From contig WGBJ01000359.1 in NCBI GenBank assembly GCA_015494385.1, forward strand, positions 1-9,451: a stretch of DNA of 9,451 bases, in the 5' to 3' direction. This stretch comes from Marinosulfonomonas sp. GTDB lineage: Bacteria > Pseudomonadota > Alphaproteobacteria > Rhodobacterales > Rhodobacteraceae. Shown piece by piece: positions 1 to 6,695 of the stretch (positions are counted from its first letter, which is position 1; every line of letters begins with the position of its first letter). The position numbers and the translations under genes are program-made. Under the pieces are notes generated by a model, which saw only the letters and a list, made by a program, of their open reading frames with translations, searched no databases and had not been told where the DNA came from.

Positions 1-418
1 CCTCGAATTGAAAGGTCTCGGCTTGCTCATGGTTGCGTTGCTGCACACGGTCCCAGCGGGTTTCGGCGGGAACATCAACGAAATGCAGTTGCACCGAATA
101 GCCCATTTCCTCGGCCCAGTCGGCGAAGATGGCGCGTTCGGCGCTGTTGGTGAAGCCGCAGTCAAAGATTGCGGGAATGTCCAGTTCGCACAGTTGCTCG
201 GCCATCGCCCGCATCTGTGCGGTGTTGCGTTGAACACGTTCGAAAAACCATTCAAACCGCATTTCGGCAGGTTGGTCCGCGTTGTGCAGCCGTTGCATCC
301 ATTCATCAATGGAAAACTGCACCCCGCGGATATTCTGTGCCAATCGGGCGCTATAGGTCGATTTGCCCGCACCCGTTGCCCCGCAAATCAGATGAACGCG
401 GGCTGTATGGCTGGACAT
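1..418 (-). CDS. P-loop kinase-like ATPase (partial, C-terminus off the left edge)
   Basis: The N-terminal 139 residues of a leftward gene are present; the rest lies beyond base 1. A Walker A motif, GATGAGKST (residues 13-21), follows a short hydrophobic strand (VHLICG). SIDEW follows at about residues 37-41, then an IFDCGFTN segment with Asp86 (about 85-91), a VDVP strand near 114-117 and an Arg-rich stretch around 121-129 (R121, R125, R128, N129) that resembles the lid of small nucleotide-dependent kinases. This pattern fits the broad group of predicted P-loop kinases usually labelled 'AAA family ATPase' or zeta-toxin-like. The substrate cannot be told from sequence. The ATG lies 3 bp after the dapA stop and has only a weak AGG as ribosome site, so translation is probably coupled to dapA. 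An antitoxin partner, expected for a true zeta toxin, is not seen. Confidence 0.8.
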   Translation of the reverse strand, partial: MSSHTARVHLICGATGAGKSTYSARLAQNIRGVQFSIDEWMQRLHNADQPAEMRFEWFFERVQRNTAQMRAMAEQLCELDIPAIFDCGFTNSAERAIFADWAEEMGYSVQLHFVDVPAETRWDRVQQRNHEQAETFQFE

Positions 419-421
419 GAC

Positions 422-1297
422 CTAGTTCAGCAGACCGGCGTGGCGCATGGCGGCGTCGATCTGCTCCTTGGTGCCATCGGTCAGCGTCACCAGAGGCGAG
501 CGCACCTCTTCGGAACACAGACCCAGTTTGGACAACCCGTATTTTGCACCCACCAGACCGGGTTCGGTGAAGATCGCCTTGTGCAACGGCATCAGGCGGT
601 CCTGAATTTCCAGCGCCTTGGCGAAATCACCGGCCAGTGTGGCCGCTTGCAGTTCGGAACACAGCGCCGGCGCGACATTGGCGGTGACGGAAATACAGCC
701 AACCCCGCCTTGGGCGTTAAAGCCGTGCGCGGTGGGGTCTTCGCCGGAAATCTGGATGAAGTCCGGCCCGCAGGTCATCCGCTGCATACAAACACGCGCC
801 AGATCGCCGGTGGCGTCCTTGACCCCGATGATGCGGGGCAGCTTGGCCAGTTCGCCCATGGTTTCGGGCGTCATATCCACCACGGAGCGGCCGGGGATAT
901 TGTAGATGATGATCGGCAGGTTGGAGTTGTCGTGCAGCGTGGTGAAATGGGCAATCAGCCCTTCCTGTGTCGGCTTGTTGTAATAGGGTGTTACCACCAA
1001 TGCGGCATCGGCCCCGACCTTTTCGGCGAAAGCGATGTAGCGGGCGGATTCAGCCGTGTTGTTCGATCCGGCACCGGCAATCACGGGGATGCGCCCCGCA
1101 GCGGCCTTGACCACGATTTCGATGGTTTGTTCGTGTTCCTCGTGGGTCACGGTGGGGCTTTCGCCGGTGGTGCCCATCGGCACCAGACCATTGGACCCCT
1201 GTTCGATATGCCACTCGACCAAATGTTTGAGCGCATCAACATCCAGCGCACCGTTTTTGAACGGCGTGACCAGAGCGGGAAAAGACCCTTTGAACAT
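422..1297 (-). CDS. dapA: 4-hydroxy-tetrahydrodipicolinate synthase
   Basis: DapA condenses pyruvate with aspartate semialdehyde in the cytoplasm, the first committed step to diaminopimelate and lysine. At 291 residues it has the usual family length. It shows the pyruvate-binding GTTGE motif (42-46), YYNKP (105-109), YNIPGR (132-137) and the Schiff-base lysine in GVKDATGD (Lys160). By alignment with the E. coli enzyme, Thr43, Tyr106 and Tyr132 form the proton-relay triad, Arg137 binds the substrate carboxylate and Lys160 is the imine lysine; all are in place, so the enzyme should be active. The ATG is supported by AAGGAGA (complement of about 1304-1310) at about 6 bp. The gene is divergent from the lytic transglycosylase and is followed 3 bp later by a kinase-like gene. 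NAL/KDG aldolase paralogues share the fold, but the motifs favour DapA. Confidence 0.95.
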   Translation of the reverse strand: MFKGSFPALVTPFKNGALDVDALKHLVEWHIEQGSNGLVPMGTTGESPTVTHEEHEQTIEIVVKAAAGRIPVIAGAGSNNTAESARYIAFAEKVGADAALVVTPYYNKPTQEGLIAHFTTLHDNSNLPIIIYNIPGRSVVDMTPETMGELAKLPRIIGVKDATGDLARVCMQRMTCGPDFIQISGEDPTAHGFNAQGGVGCISVTANVAPALCSELQAATLAGDFAKALEIQDRLMPLHKAIFTEPGLVGAKYGLSKLGLCSEEVRSPLVTLTDGTKEQIDAAMRHAGLLN

Positions 1298-1367
1298 GAC
1301 ACGTCTCCTTATTTTGGTTGAATATGGTGTGGCCCGACCATCGAGTCACCCAAGGCATGTGCGGCGG

Positions 1368-1396
1368 AAACTAGCTGCACTTTAACGGATTGCCAA
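1368..1396 (-). promoter_or_regulatory. Candidate sigma-70-type promoter for dapA
   Basis: Read on the minus strand, TTGGCA (1396-1391) matches five of six bases of the -35 consensus. After exactly 17 bases comes TAGTTT (1373-1368), a weak -10 element matching three of six. It would give a leader of roughly 60-70 nt before the dapA ATG. Promoter calls by eye in GC-rich genomes are often wrong, so this is a candidate only. Confidence 0.35.
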
Positions 1397-1402
1397 GATT
1401 GT

Positions 1403-1445
1403 GTATTGAAGGCGGGGGATCAAAGACACATCTTTGTATCAATAC
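1403..1445 (+). repeat. Nested inverted repeats upstream of slt
   Basis: An outer perfect 7-bp inverted repeat, GTATTGA (1403-1409) and TCAATAC (1439-1445), encloses an inner perfect 6-bp one, CAAAGA (1421-1426) and TCTTTG (1431-1436), with a CACA loop. The element sits 30 bp before the transglycosylase ATG. It could be a regulator-binding site or a folded leader. Eleven unpaired bases on the left and two on the right separate the inner and outer stems. The GC-rich 1411-1418 segment can instead pair downstream. Confidence 0.5.
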
Positions 1446-1475
1446 CGCCCGAAATTGAAAGGATTCCCGCCTGTT

Positions 1476-3419
1476 ATGCGCCTATTTCCGTCTGTAACGA
1501 TTGCCCTTCTGGCGCTCGCGCCGCTTTCCCATGCGCAGGAACAGCCCGCGCCTTCGGCTTTGAGTGCCGCGTTAAGGGCTGCTTCGGCGGCTGATTGGGA
1601 ACTTGCCGCCGCCCAAGTGCGGCCCGTGGGGCAGATCGGGGCGGATTTGGTCACATGGCACCGGCTGCGGGCAGGGCAGGGCACGCTGGCGGAATACAAT
1701 GCCTTTCTGGCGCGAAATGCCGATTGGCCGGGGCTGCCCCTGATGCACAAGAAAGGCGAAGCGGCGATTACAGCAGAAACCCCGCCGCAGGATGTGATTG
1801 CCTATTTCAAGGAATTCGAGCCGCGCACCGGATACGGGGTGTTGCAACTGGCCCGCGCACAGGAAGCGGTCGGTCAGAAAGGCGAGGCCGCTGCCGAAGT
1901 CGTTCTGGCATGGCGCACATTTGCCCTGACCAAAGCCGAGCACGAGGCCTTTTTGGCCAGTTATAAAAACCTGCTGGCCCCGCATCACATTGCGCGGCTG
2001 GATATGCTGCTGTGGCGCGGGCGGTTTACCGATGCGCAACGTCTGTTCCCGCTGGTTGGCGAGGGATGGCAGGCGCTGGCGAAGGCGCGGATCGGGTTGC
2101 GGCGGCGGGTCGAGAATGTTGATGCCTTGATCAAGGTTGTTCCCAAGGATTTGCAGGATGATCCCGGCCTTGCCTACGAGCAGTTTGTCTGGCGGGCCCG
2201 CAAGGGGCGCAGTCTGGATGCGGTGGCGTTGCTGCTGGAGCGCAGCACATCGGCCGAGGCATTGGGCGAGCCATCCTACTGGGCCAACCGCCGCCGGTCG
2301 CTGGCGCGGCAAATGATGCGCGAAGGCGACGGGATGACGGCCTATCGCGTGGCATCGTCACATTATTTGCTGGAAGGGTCGGATTATGCCGATCTGGAAT
2401 GGTTGTCGGGCTATCTGGCGCTGCGCTATCTGAAGGATCCCAAAACCGCACTGGCACATTTCCAAAGCTTCCGCGTGGCCGTCAAAAGCCCGATCAGTCT
2501 GGGCCGTGCCGGATATTGGGAGGGGCGCGCCTACGAGGCGCTTAAGGACAGTGGTTCGGCGCAGGCGTCCTATGCTTTTGGTGCGGAATACCAGACCAGT
2601 TTTTACGGGTTATTGGCGGCGGAGCGGGGCGGCTTCAGCATGGATACAGCCCTGACAGGGGCCGAGGAATTTCCGGATTGGCGGCAGGCTTCGTTCATGT
2701 CGTCATCCGTGCTGAAGGCGGCTTTGATGTTGTATCAGGCGGGGAACACATCCTTGGCCAAGCGGTTCTTTTTGCAAGTGGCCGAGAAACTGAACCGCAC
2801 CGAGTTGGGGCAGCTGGCCGATTTGGCGCTGGCCTTGCAGGATCCGCATATCGCGCTGATGATCGCCAAACAGGGGGCGCGGCGGGGGATCGTTCTACCG
2901 CGGGCCTATTACCCGCTGCATGATCTGGTGAAAGAGGATTTGCCAGTCGCGCCGGAACTGGCGCTGGCGATTGCCCGGCGGGAAAGCGAATTCAATCCGG
3001 TGGTGGAAAGCGGTGTCGGGGCCAAGGGGTTGATGCAACTGATGCCCAAAACTGCCAAGACGGTAGCCAAATCTCTGGAGGTGGATTTCGAGACGGGGCT
3101 GCTGTTGACCGATTGGCGATATAACGCGCGGCTGGGGGTGGCCTATCTGGTCAAACTGCAAGAGGAATTCGGCAAGTCACCAGTGCTGGTTTCTGTTGGC
3201 TATAATGCAGGGCCAAGCCGGGCGCGCAACTGGATCACCGCCTTTGGTGATCCGCGTTCCGCAGAGGTGGATGTGGTGGACTGGATCGAACACATCCCGT
3301 TTCGCGAAACGCGCAATTATGTGATGCGGGTGGCGGAATCCCTGCCGGTATATCGGGCGCGGCTGACGGGGCGAACCCCGCCGCTGAATTTGACAGAAGA
3401 ACTGCGCAACGGCGGATAA
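1476..3419 (+). CDS. Soluble lytic murein transglycosylase (Slt family, periplasmic)
   Basis: This enzyme cleaves the MurNAc-GlcNAc bond of peptidoglycan in the periplasm, leaving 1,6-anhydro ends. From the ATG at 1476 it has 647 residues, the usual size for Slt-type enzymes. Residues 1-20 form a Sec signal peptide with a likely cut after SHA; there is no lipobox Cys, so it should be soluble. A long alpha-helical repeat region (about 25-480) comes before a C-terminal SLT domain with RRESEF (catalytic Glu503), GLMQLMP (518-524), an NARLGVAYL segment (550-558), GYNAGP (575-580) and ETRNYVMRV (about 611-619). I prefer 1476 to the in-frame ATG at 1434 because the longer form would add 14 residues in front of a clean signal peptide, and AAAGGA (1458-1463) lies 12 bp before 1476. 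It is divergent from dapA, which makes a peptidoglycan precursor. Confidence 0.93.
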   Translation: MRLFPSVTIALLALAPLSHAQEQPAPSALSAALRAASAADWELAAAQVRPVGQIGADLVTWHRLRAGQGTLAEYNAFLARNADWPGLPLMHKKGEAAITAETPPQDVIAYFKEFEPRTGYGVLQLARAQEAVGQKGEAAAEVVLAWRTFALTKAEHEAFLASYKNLLAPHHIARLDMLLWRGRFTDAQRLFPLVGEGWQALAKARIGLRRRVENVDALIKVVPKDLQDDPGLAYEQFVWRARKGRSLDAVALLLERSTSAEALGEPSYWANRRRSLARQMMREGDGMTAYRVASSHYLLEGSDYADLEWLSGYLALRYLKDPKTALAHFQSFRVAVKSPISLGRAGYWEGRAYEALKDSGSAQASYAFGAEYQTSFYGLLAAERGGFSMDTALTGAEEFPDWRQASFMSSSVLKAALMLYQAGNTSLAKRFFLQVAEKLNRTELGQLADLALALQDPHIALMIAKQGARRGIVLPRAYYPLHDLVKEDLPVAPELALAIARRESEFNPVVESGVGAKGLMQLMPKTAKTVAKSLEVDFETGLLLTDWRYNARLGVAYLVKLQEEFGKSPVLVSVGYNAGPSRARNWITAFGDPRSAEVDVVDWIEHIPFRETRNYVMRVAESLPVYRARLTGRTPPLNLTEELRNGG

Positions 3420-3426
3420 CCCGCCG
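3410..3426. terminator. Short hairpin between convergent slt and mlaC, possible weak bidirectional terminator
   Basis: CGGCGG (3410-3415) and CCGCCG (3421-3426) can form a 6-bp GC stem with a 5-nt loop that includes the slt stop codon. It lies in the 11-bp gap between the two convergent genes. Neither strand has a following T-run, so it is not a classical intrinsic terminator. Confidence 0.3.
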
Positions 3427-3430
3427 GTGC

Positions 3431-4048
3431 CTATCCAGCCCGTTTCAGGTCTTTGATCAGCAAGTCAATGTTGCCCTTGCGCTTGTCCAGCATCGCACCG
3501 ATTTCGGTCCGTTCCGTCAGCAACATATTGATGCCTTCGATGTACATATTGTAAAACAGCGGTCTGCCGCGTTTGTCCGAGACGAAGAAGGTGACATCAA
3601 ACGGGGACTGCCCTTTCAGGTAGGCCATTGTTTTCACCTCGACGTGGCTTTTGACTGTTTTTGTTGACAGCACTTCCAGCCGGCCACCAATGAATTCACG
3701 GAATCGTTTACCGTATTTACGGGCGATATATCCTTGAAACGCCTTGGCGAATGCTTTTTTCTGACTTGCCGTGGCGCGACGGCCTTCGACGCCCAGCGCA
3801 TAGCTGGCCAGATATTTGACATCGGAATACTTGACGAAGATTTTTTCGAATTCCTTGATCATGTGCGACTCGGATTTACCCGAAGCAATGACTTTGTTAA
3901 TCGCATTAAGCAGTTTTTGCACAAGCGCAGTGGCCTGTGCATCTGACAATGCCAATGCAGGGCCAGCCATTGGCAGCAACGCCACGCTTGATGCCATTCC
4001 CAACATTACTGTGCGGCGATCCAGTTTAGTCCGCGTAAAAATCGTCAT
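3431..4048 (-). CDS. mlaC: MlaC-family periplasmic phospholipid-binding protein (Ttg2D-like)
   Basis: MlaC shuttles phospholipid across the periplasm between the outer-membrane MlaA complex and the inner-membrane MlaFEDB ABC transporter. From the ATG at 4048 the protein has 205 residues, normal for the family. The N-terminus carries a signal peptide with a twin-arginine-like DRRTVML (10-16), a hydrophobic core and a likely cut after ALA (31-33), so Tat export is possible. The mature part has the helical pattern and the segments KYGKRF, FDVTFFVSDKRGRPLFYNMYIEGINML and a C-terminal LIKDLKR typical of MlaC. The start is decided by the ribosome site: AAGGAG (complement of 4055-4060) directly abuts the ATG at 4054 but lies 6 bp from the one at 4048. 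The first 23 bp overlap the end of mlaA, which implies co-translation. Confidence 0.88.
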   Translation of the reverse strand: MTIFTRTKLDRRTVMLGMASSVALLPMAGPALALSDAQATALVQKLLNAINKVIASGKSESHMIKEFEKIFVKYSDVKYLASYALGVEGRRATASQKKAFAKAFQGYIARKYGKRFREFIGGRLEVLSTKTVKSHVEVKTMAYLKGQSPFDVTFFVSDKRGRPLFYNMYIEGINMLLTERTEIGAMLDKRKGNIDLLIKDLKRAG

Positions 4049-4784
4049 AGCCATCTCCTTGCTCTTCGACAGGCTCTTCCTGACCTAACTGGAATCTGCG
4101 GTGTTGCAGATACAACAGGCGGGCCTGTGCATAGCTGTCGGCACTATCATACAAAATTGAATCTACGGTATCGGAAAAATCATAGCGATCGCCAAGTTTT
4201 GACAGTGATTTAGCGACAGGCGCCATGTATTTTTCCGGTGCCGGGGTCCCGAATGTCAGCGGGTTGGTGAATACATCAACCACCATACCCAATGTATCGC
4301 GCTGGTTTGACGGGCCAAGCAATGGAAGCTCCACATACTCGCCTTCGCCCACACCCCAGACATGCAGGGTTTGGCCGAAATCGCCCATTTCCTCGTCAAG
4401 ACCAATGTCGGTTGCCGGATCGAAAATGCCACCCACACCCAGTGTTGTGTTAATCACAAAGCGCCACGAATTCTTGACGGCTCCGTTGATATTCAACTGC
4501 AACAGATTGTTCACAATATTGCTGGGCAGGTTCAGGTTCGAGGCAAAATTTCCGATTCCCCGACGTACGGGCGCCGGAACCGTATGGCCATATGCCCCGG
4601 ATGCCGGACGGATCAAGGCGCGGTCCAGACGGCGGTTTGCCTCGTGGGTGCGCCGGTTGCCCTCTTCGTTCGGATCATTGAACGATACGGGCGGCGGTGC
4701 GGTGCATGCCGTCACCAATGTTAAGGCTAGAGCGGCCAACAAGGCCACCGGCTTTACTCTTGATATCGTCTTCGCAACTAACAA
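4026..4784 (-). CDS. mlaA: MlaA/VacJ-family outer-membrane lipoprotein
   Basis: MlaA removes misplaced phospholipid from the outer leaflet of the outer membrane and passes it to MlaC. The 252-residue product has a hydrophobic signal segment and a lipobox VTAC with Cys27, marking a lipoprotein. Family hallmarks follow: DPNEEGNRRTHEANRRLDRA (about 37-56), VRRGIGNFASNLNLPSNIVNNLLQ, RFVINTTLGVGGIFDPA, GDFGQTLHVWGVGEGEYVELPLLGPS and RDTLGMVVDVFTNP. The C-terminus ends in an acidic tail. The start shown is TTG (4784-4782): the reading frame meets a stop 11 codons further upstream and contains no ATG or GTG there. The only obvious later alternative, GTG at 4748, would leave a signal peptide with no positive charge. 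The ribosome site is weak. It overlaps mlaC by 23 bp; mlaFEDB genes are not in the window. Confidence 0.92.
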   Translation of the reverse strand: MLVAKTISRVKPVALLAALALTLVTACTAPPPVSFNDPNEEGNRRTHEANRRLDRALIRPASGAYGHTVPAPVRRGIGNFASNLNLPSNIVNNLLQLNINGAVKNSWRFVINTTLGVGGIFDPATDIGLDEEMGDFGQTLHVWGVGEGEYVELPLLGPSNQRDTLGMVVDVFTNPLTFGTPAPEKYMAPVAKSLSKLGDRYDFSDTVDSILYDSADSYAQARLLYLQHRRFQLGQEEPVEEQGDGYDDFYAD

Positions 4785-4839
4785 TGGTAATCCCGACTGG
4801 TTGTTTGTAGTTTTCCACTACATAGGTTCTGGCAGAAAA

Positions 4840-4862
4840 ATGCCCAGTAATATATTAGGCAT
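4840..4862. repeat. Palindrome flanked by inverted arms, possible operator
   Basis: TAATATATTA (4848-4857) is a perfect 10-bp palindrome. It is flanked by ATGCC (4840-4844) and GGCAT (4858-4862), with 3 extra bases on the left side only. Its position in the middle of a divergent promoter region suits a dimeric regulator site, but AT-rich promoter DNA can produce short palindromes by chance. Confidence 0.35.
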
Positions 4863-4871
4863 GGTTTAGTT

Positions 4872-4900
4872 TTGTGGCAGATTGGATACAAGTCATTAAT
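4872..4900 (+). promoter_or_regulatory. Candidate promoter for the type I secretion operon
   Basis: TTGTGG (4872-4877) and ATTAAT (4895-4900) are spaced by 17 bases and match the -35 and -10 consensus at four positions each. This would start transcription near 4907, about 50 bases before the ATG. It is a visual candidate only. Confidence 0.3.
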
Positions 4901-4958
4901 GAACCAGGCCTATACCGGTTAAGGATGATGCCCCGCGCCAAAAGGTGAAAGAAGCAAA

Positions 4959-6695
4959 ATGCGACAAGCAGATCATAGCAGTGGTTTGGCGGAACTGAAG
5001 AACGCCCGTCGCAATAGCAGGGGCTTGTTCTGGGCTGTTGGCCTGTTCAGTGTATTCGTGAATGTGCTGATGCTGACAGGCCCTCTTTATATGTTACAGG
5101 TTTACGACCGTGTCCTGGGGAGCCGGTCTGAAGAAACCCTGCTGGCACTGTCCATTCTTGTTGCCTTTCTGTTTATAATCATGGGGTTACTTGATTATGC
5201 CCGCGGCCGTATTCTGGCGCGGATTGGCGCGCGGTTTCAATCTGAACTGGACGGGCGGGTTTTTTCGGCCGTGCTGCGGGCCAGTGCGCGGGGGTACGGG
5301 GCGGCGATAACAAACAGTGCCCTGCGTGATCTTGAAGCGGTGCAGCGGTTGCTGTCATCGCCGGTTCTGACGGCTATTTTCGATATTCCCTGGACGCCGG
5401 TATTCATTGCCGCGATATTCCTGTTTCATCCGTGGCTGGGATATCTGGCCCTGTTTGGCGGCGCATTTCTGATTCTGATCACGATTCTGAACCAGATGGT
5501 AACCCGCAAGCCAGTGCTGGAATCAGCAACCACAGCCCATTTTGCCGACCAGATGGCCGAGCAGTTGCGCAGCGAATCCGAACTTGTCCAAAGTCTGGGG
5601 ATGCGCGGCGCTGTGTTCCACCGTTGGGAGCAAGCACGCGAAAAGGCGCTGGCCGCCAGTATCCACGCCTCGGACAGTGGTGGCGGTTTTGCTGTGCTGA
5701 CCAAGACATTTCGTATGTTCCTGCAATCGGCAATGCTGGGGCTGGGGGCCTATCTGGTGCTGCAGGGGCAGTTGACGGCAGGGGCGATGATTGCGGCCTC
5801 GATTCTGATGGGGCGGGCCCTGGCGCCGATTGAACAAGCCGTCGGGCAGTGGGGGCTGGTGCAGCGCGCATCCAAGGGCTGGGAAAACCTGACGGTTCTT
5901 TTGTCCGAAGTTCCGGTTGAACAGCCCAGAACGGTTTTGCCAAAGCCGCGGGCCAAACTGGTGGCGGAACAGGTCACGGTGGTTCCACCGGGGCAGCAAC
6001 AGGCGTCTTTGCGGATGGTCAGTTTTGCGTTGCATCCGGGGCAGGCGATGGGGGTGATCGGGCCTTCGGGGTCAGGAAAATCGACGCTGGCCCGTGCCAT
6101 AACCGGTGTTTGGCGGGCTGCGGGCGGCAAGATCCGGCTGGATGGCGCATCGCTGGACCAATATGATCCGGATGTGCTGGGACAGCATATCGGGTATTTG
6201 CCGCAGCGGGTGCAGTTGTTTGACGGCACAATTGCCGAAAACATCGCCCGACTGGCGGTGCAGCCGGATGATGCCGCGGTGGTAAAGGCGGCCCGGAAGG
6301 CCGCAGCACACGATATGATTCTGGCATTTCCCGACGGGTATGAAACCCGTGTTTCCGCCAATGGCGGGCGATTGTCCGGCGGGCAATTACAGCGCATCGG
6401 GCTGGCGCGGGCGATGTATGGCGATCCGGTAATTCTGGTGTTGGACGAGCCGAACTCGAATCTGGACAACGAGGGATCACAGGCCTTGAATGCGGCCATC
6501 AGACAAATGAAAGCCGATGGCGGCGCCGTGATGATCATGGCGCATCGTCCGGCTGCAATTCAGGAATGTGATCTGCTGATGGTGCTGGAAGGCGGGGCGC
6601 GCAAGGCGTTCGGGCCAAAGGATGACATCCTGCGTGATATGGTCAAGAACCACGAACAAATCCGCCGCAATTCCGGCAAGGGGGGCGTGGTATGA
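4959..6695 (+). CDS. Type I secretion ABC transporter, permease-ATPase fusion (PrtD family)
   Basis: This inner-membrane half-transporter forms a dimer that powers one-step export of proteins through a type I secretion channel. The 578-residue length is typical of the PrtD/HasD group, which lacks the N-terminal C39-like domain of HlyB. An ABC-exporter membrane domain (about 20-310) has hydrophobic segments near 24-45, 61-79, 136-158, 160-178 and 253-285. The nucleotide-binding domain carries Walker [10 protein letters not shown] (368-376), the Q-loop YLPQ (413-416), the signature LSGGQ (472-476), Walker B VILVLDEP (491-498, Glu497) and the H-loop His529. The D-loop reads NSNLD, common in this family. 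All ATPase residues are intact. AAAGGTGA (4941-4948) is a plausible ribosome site. The stop overlaps the adaptor's start in ATGA, so the two are probably made in step. No substrate gene is adjacent. Confidence 0.93.
   Translation: MRQADHSSGLAELKNARRNSRGLFWAVGLFSVFVNVLMLTGPLYMLQVYDRVLGSRSEETLLALSILVAFLFIIMGLLDYARGRILARIGARFQSELDGRVFSAVLRASARGYGAAITNSALRDLEAVQRLLSSPVLTAIFDIPWTPVFIAAIFLFHPWLGYLALFGGAFLILITILNQMVTRKPVLESATTAHFADQMAEQLRSESELVQSLGMRGAVFHRWEQAREKALAASIHASDSGGGFAVLTKTFRMFLQSAMLGLGAYLVLQGQLTAGAMIAASILMGRALAPIEQAVGQWGLVQRASKGWENLTVLLSEVPVEQPRTVLPKPRAKLVAEQVTVVPPGQQQASLRMVSFALHPGQAMGVIGPSGSGKSTLARAITGVWRAAGGKIRLDGASLDQYDPDVLGQHIGYLPQRVQLFDGTIAENIARLAVQPDDAAVVKAARKAAAHDMILAFPDGYETRVSANGGRLSGGQLQRIGLARAMYGDPVILVLDEPNSNLDNEGSQALNAAIRQMKADGGAVMIMAHRPAAIQECDLLMVLEGGARKAFGPKDDILRDMVKNHEQIRRNSGKGGVV

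Larger units (their letters stand above)
1298..1475. promoter_or_regulatory. Divergent intergenic region between dapA and slt
   Basis: This 178-bp gap must carry promoters for both the leftward dapA and the rightward transglycosylase gene. It holds a candidate dapA promoter (1368-1396) and nested inverted repeats on the slt side (1403-1445), listed separately. I see no riboswitch-like element and no convincing small gene in it. Confidence 0.7.
4785..4958. promoter_or_regulatory. Divergent intergenic region between mlaA and the secretion operon
   Basis: This 174-bp AT-rich gap must drive mlaA-mlaC leftward and the secretion operon rightward. It holds a 10-bp palindrome within a larger imperfect repeat (4840-4862) and a candidate rightward promoter (4872-4900). 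I could not identify a convincing mlaA promoter by eye. The seven-codon open frame after the ATG at 4900 has no ribosome site and was not called. Confidence 0.65.

Noticed and set aside
8..1321. A 437-codon plus-strand open frame running opposite dapA and the kinase-like gene
   Set aside because: It is antisense to dapA, whose catalytic motifs are all intact, and to a clear Walker A protein. The predicted product resembles no family I recognise and is rich in His, Gly and Gln, as expected of a mirror frame in GC-rich coding DNA.
1434..1475. Upstream ATG extending the transglycosylase by 14 residues
   Set aside because: The extension would put a charged stretch before an already complete signal peptide, falls within the inverted-repeat region, and the ribosome site lies downstream of this ATG.
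4899..4925. Seven-codon open frame (leader peptide candidate) before the secretion operon
   Set aside because: There is no ribosome site, no run of regulatory codons and no adjacent attenuator-like hairpin pair.
5750..6538. A 262-codon minus-strand open frame inside the ABC transporter gene
   Set aside because: It is a mirror frame of the nucleotide-binding domain, rich in Cys, Ser, Pro and Arg. The plus-strand gene has every ABC motif in order.
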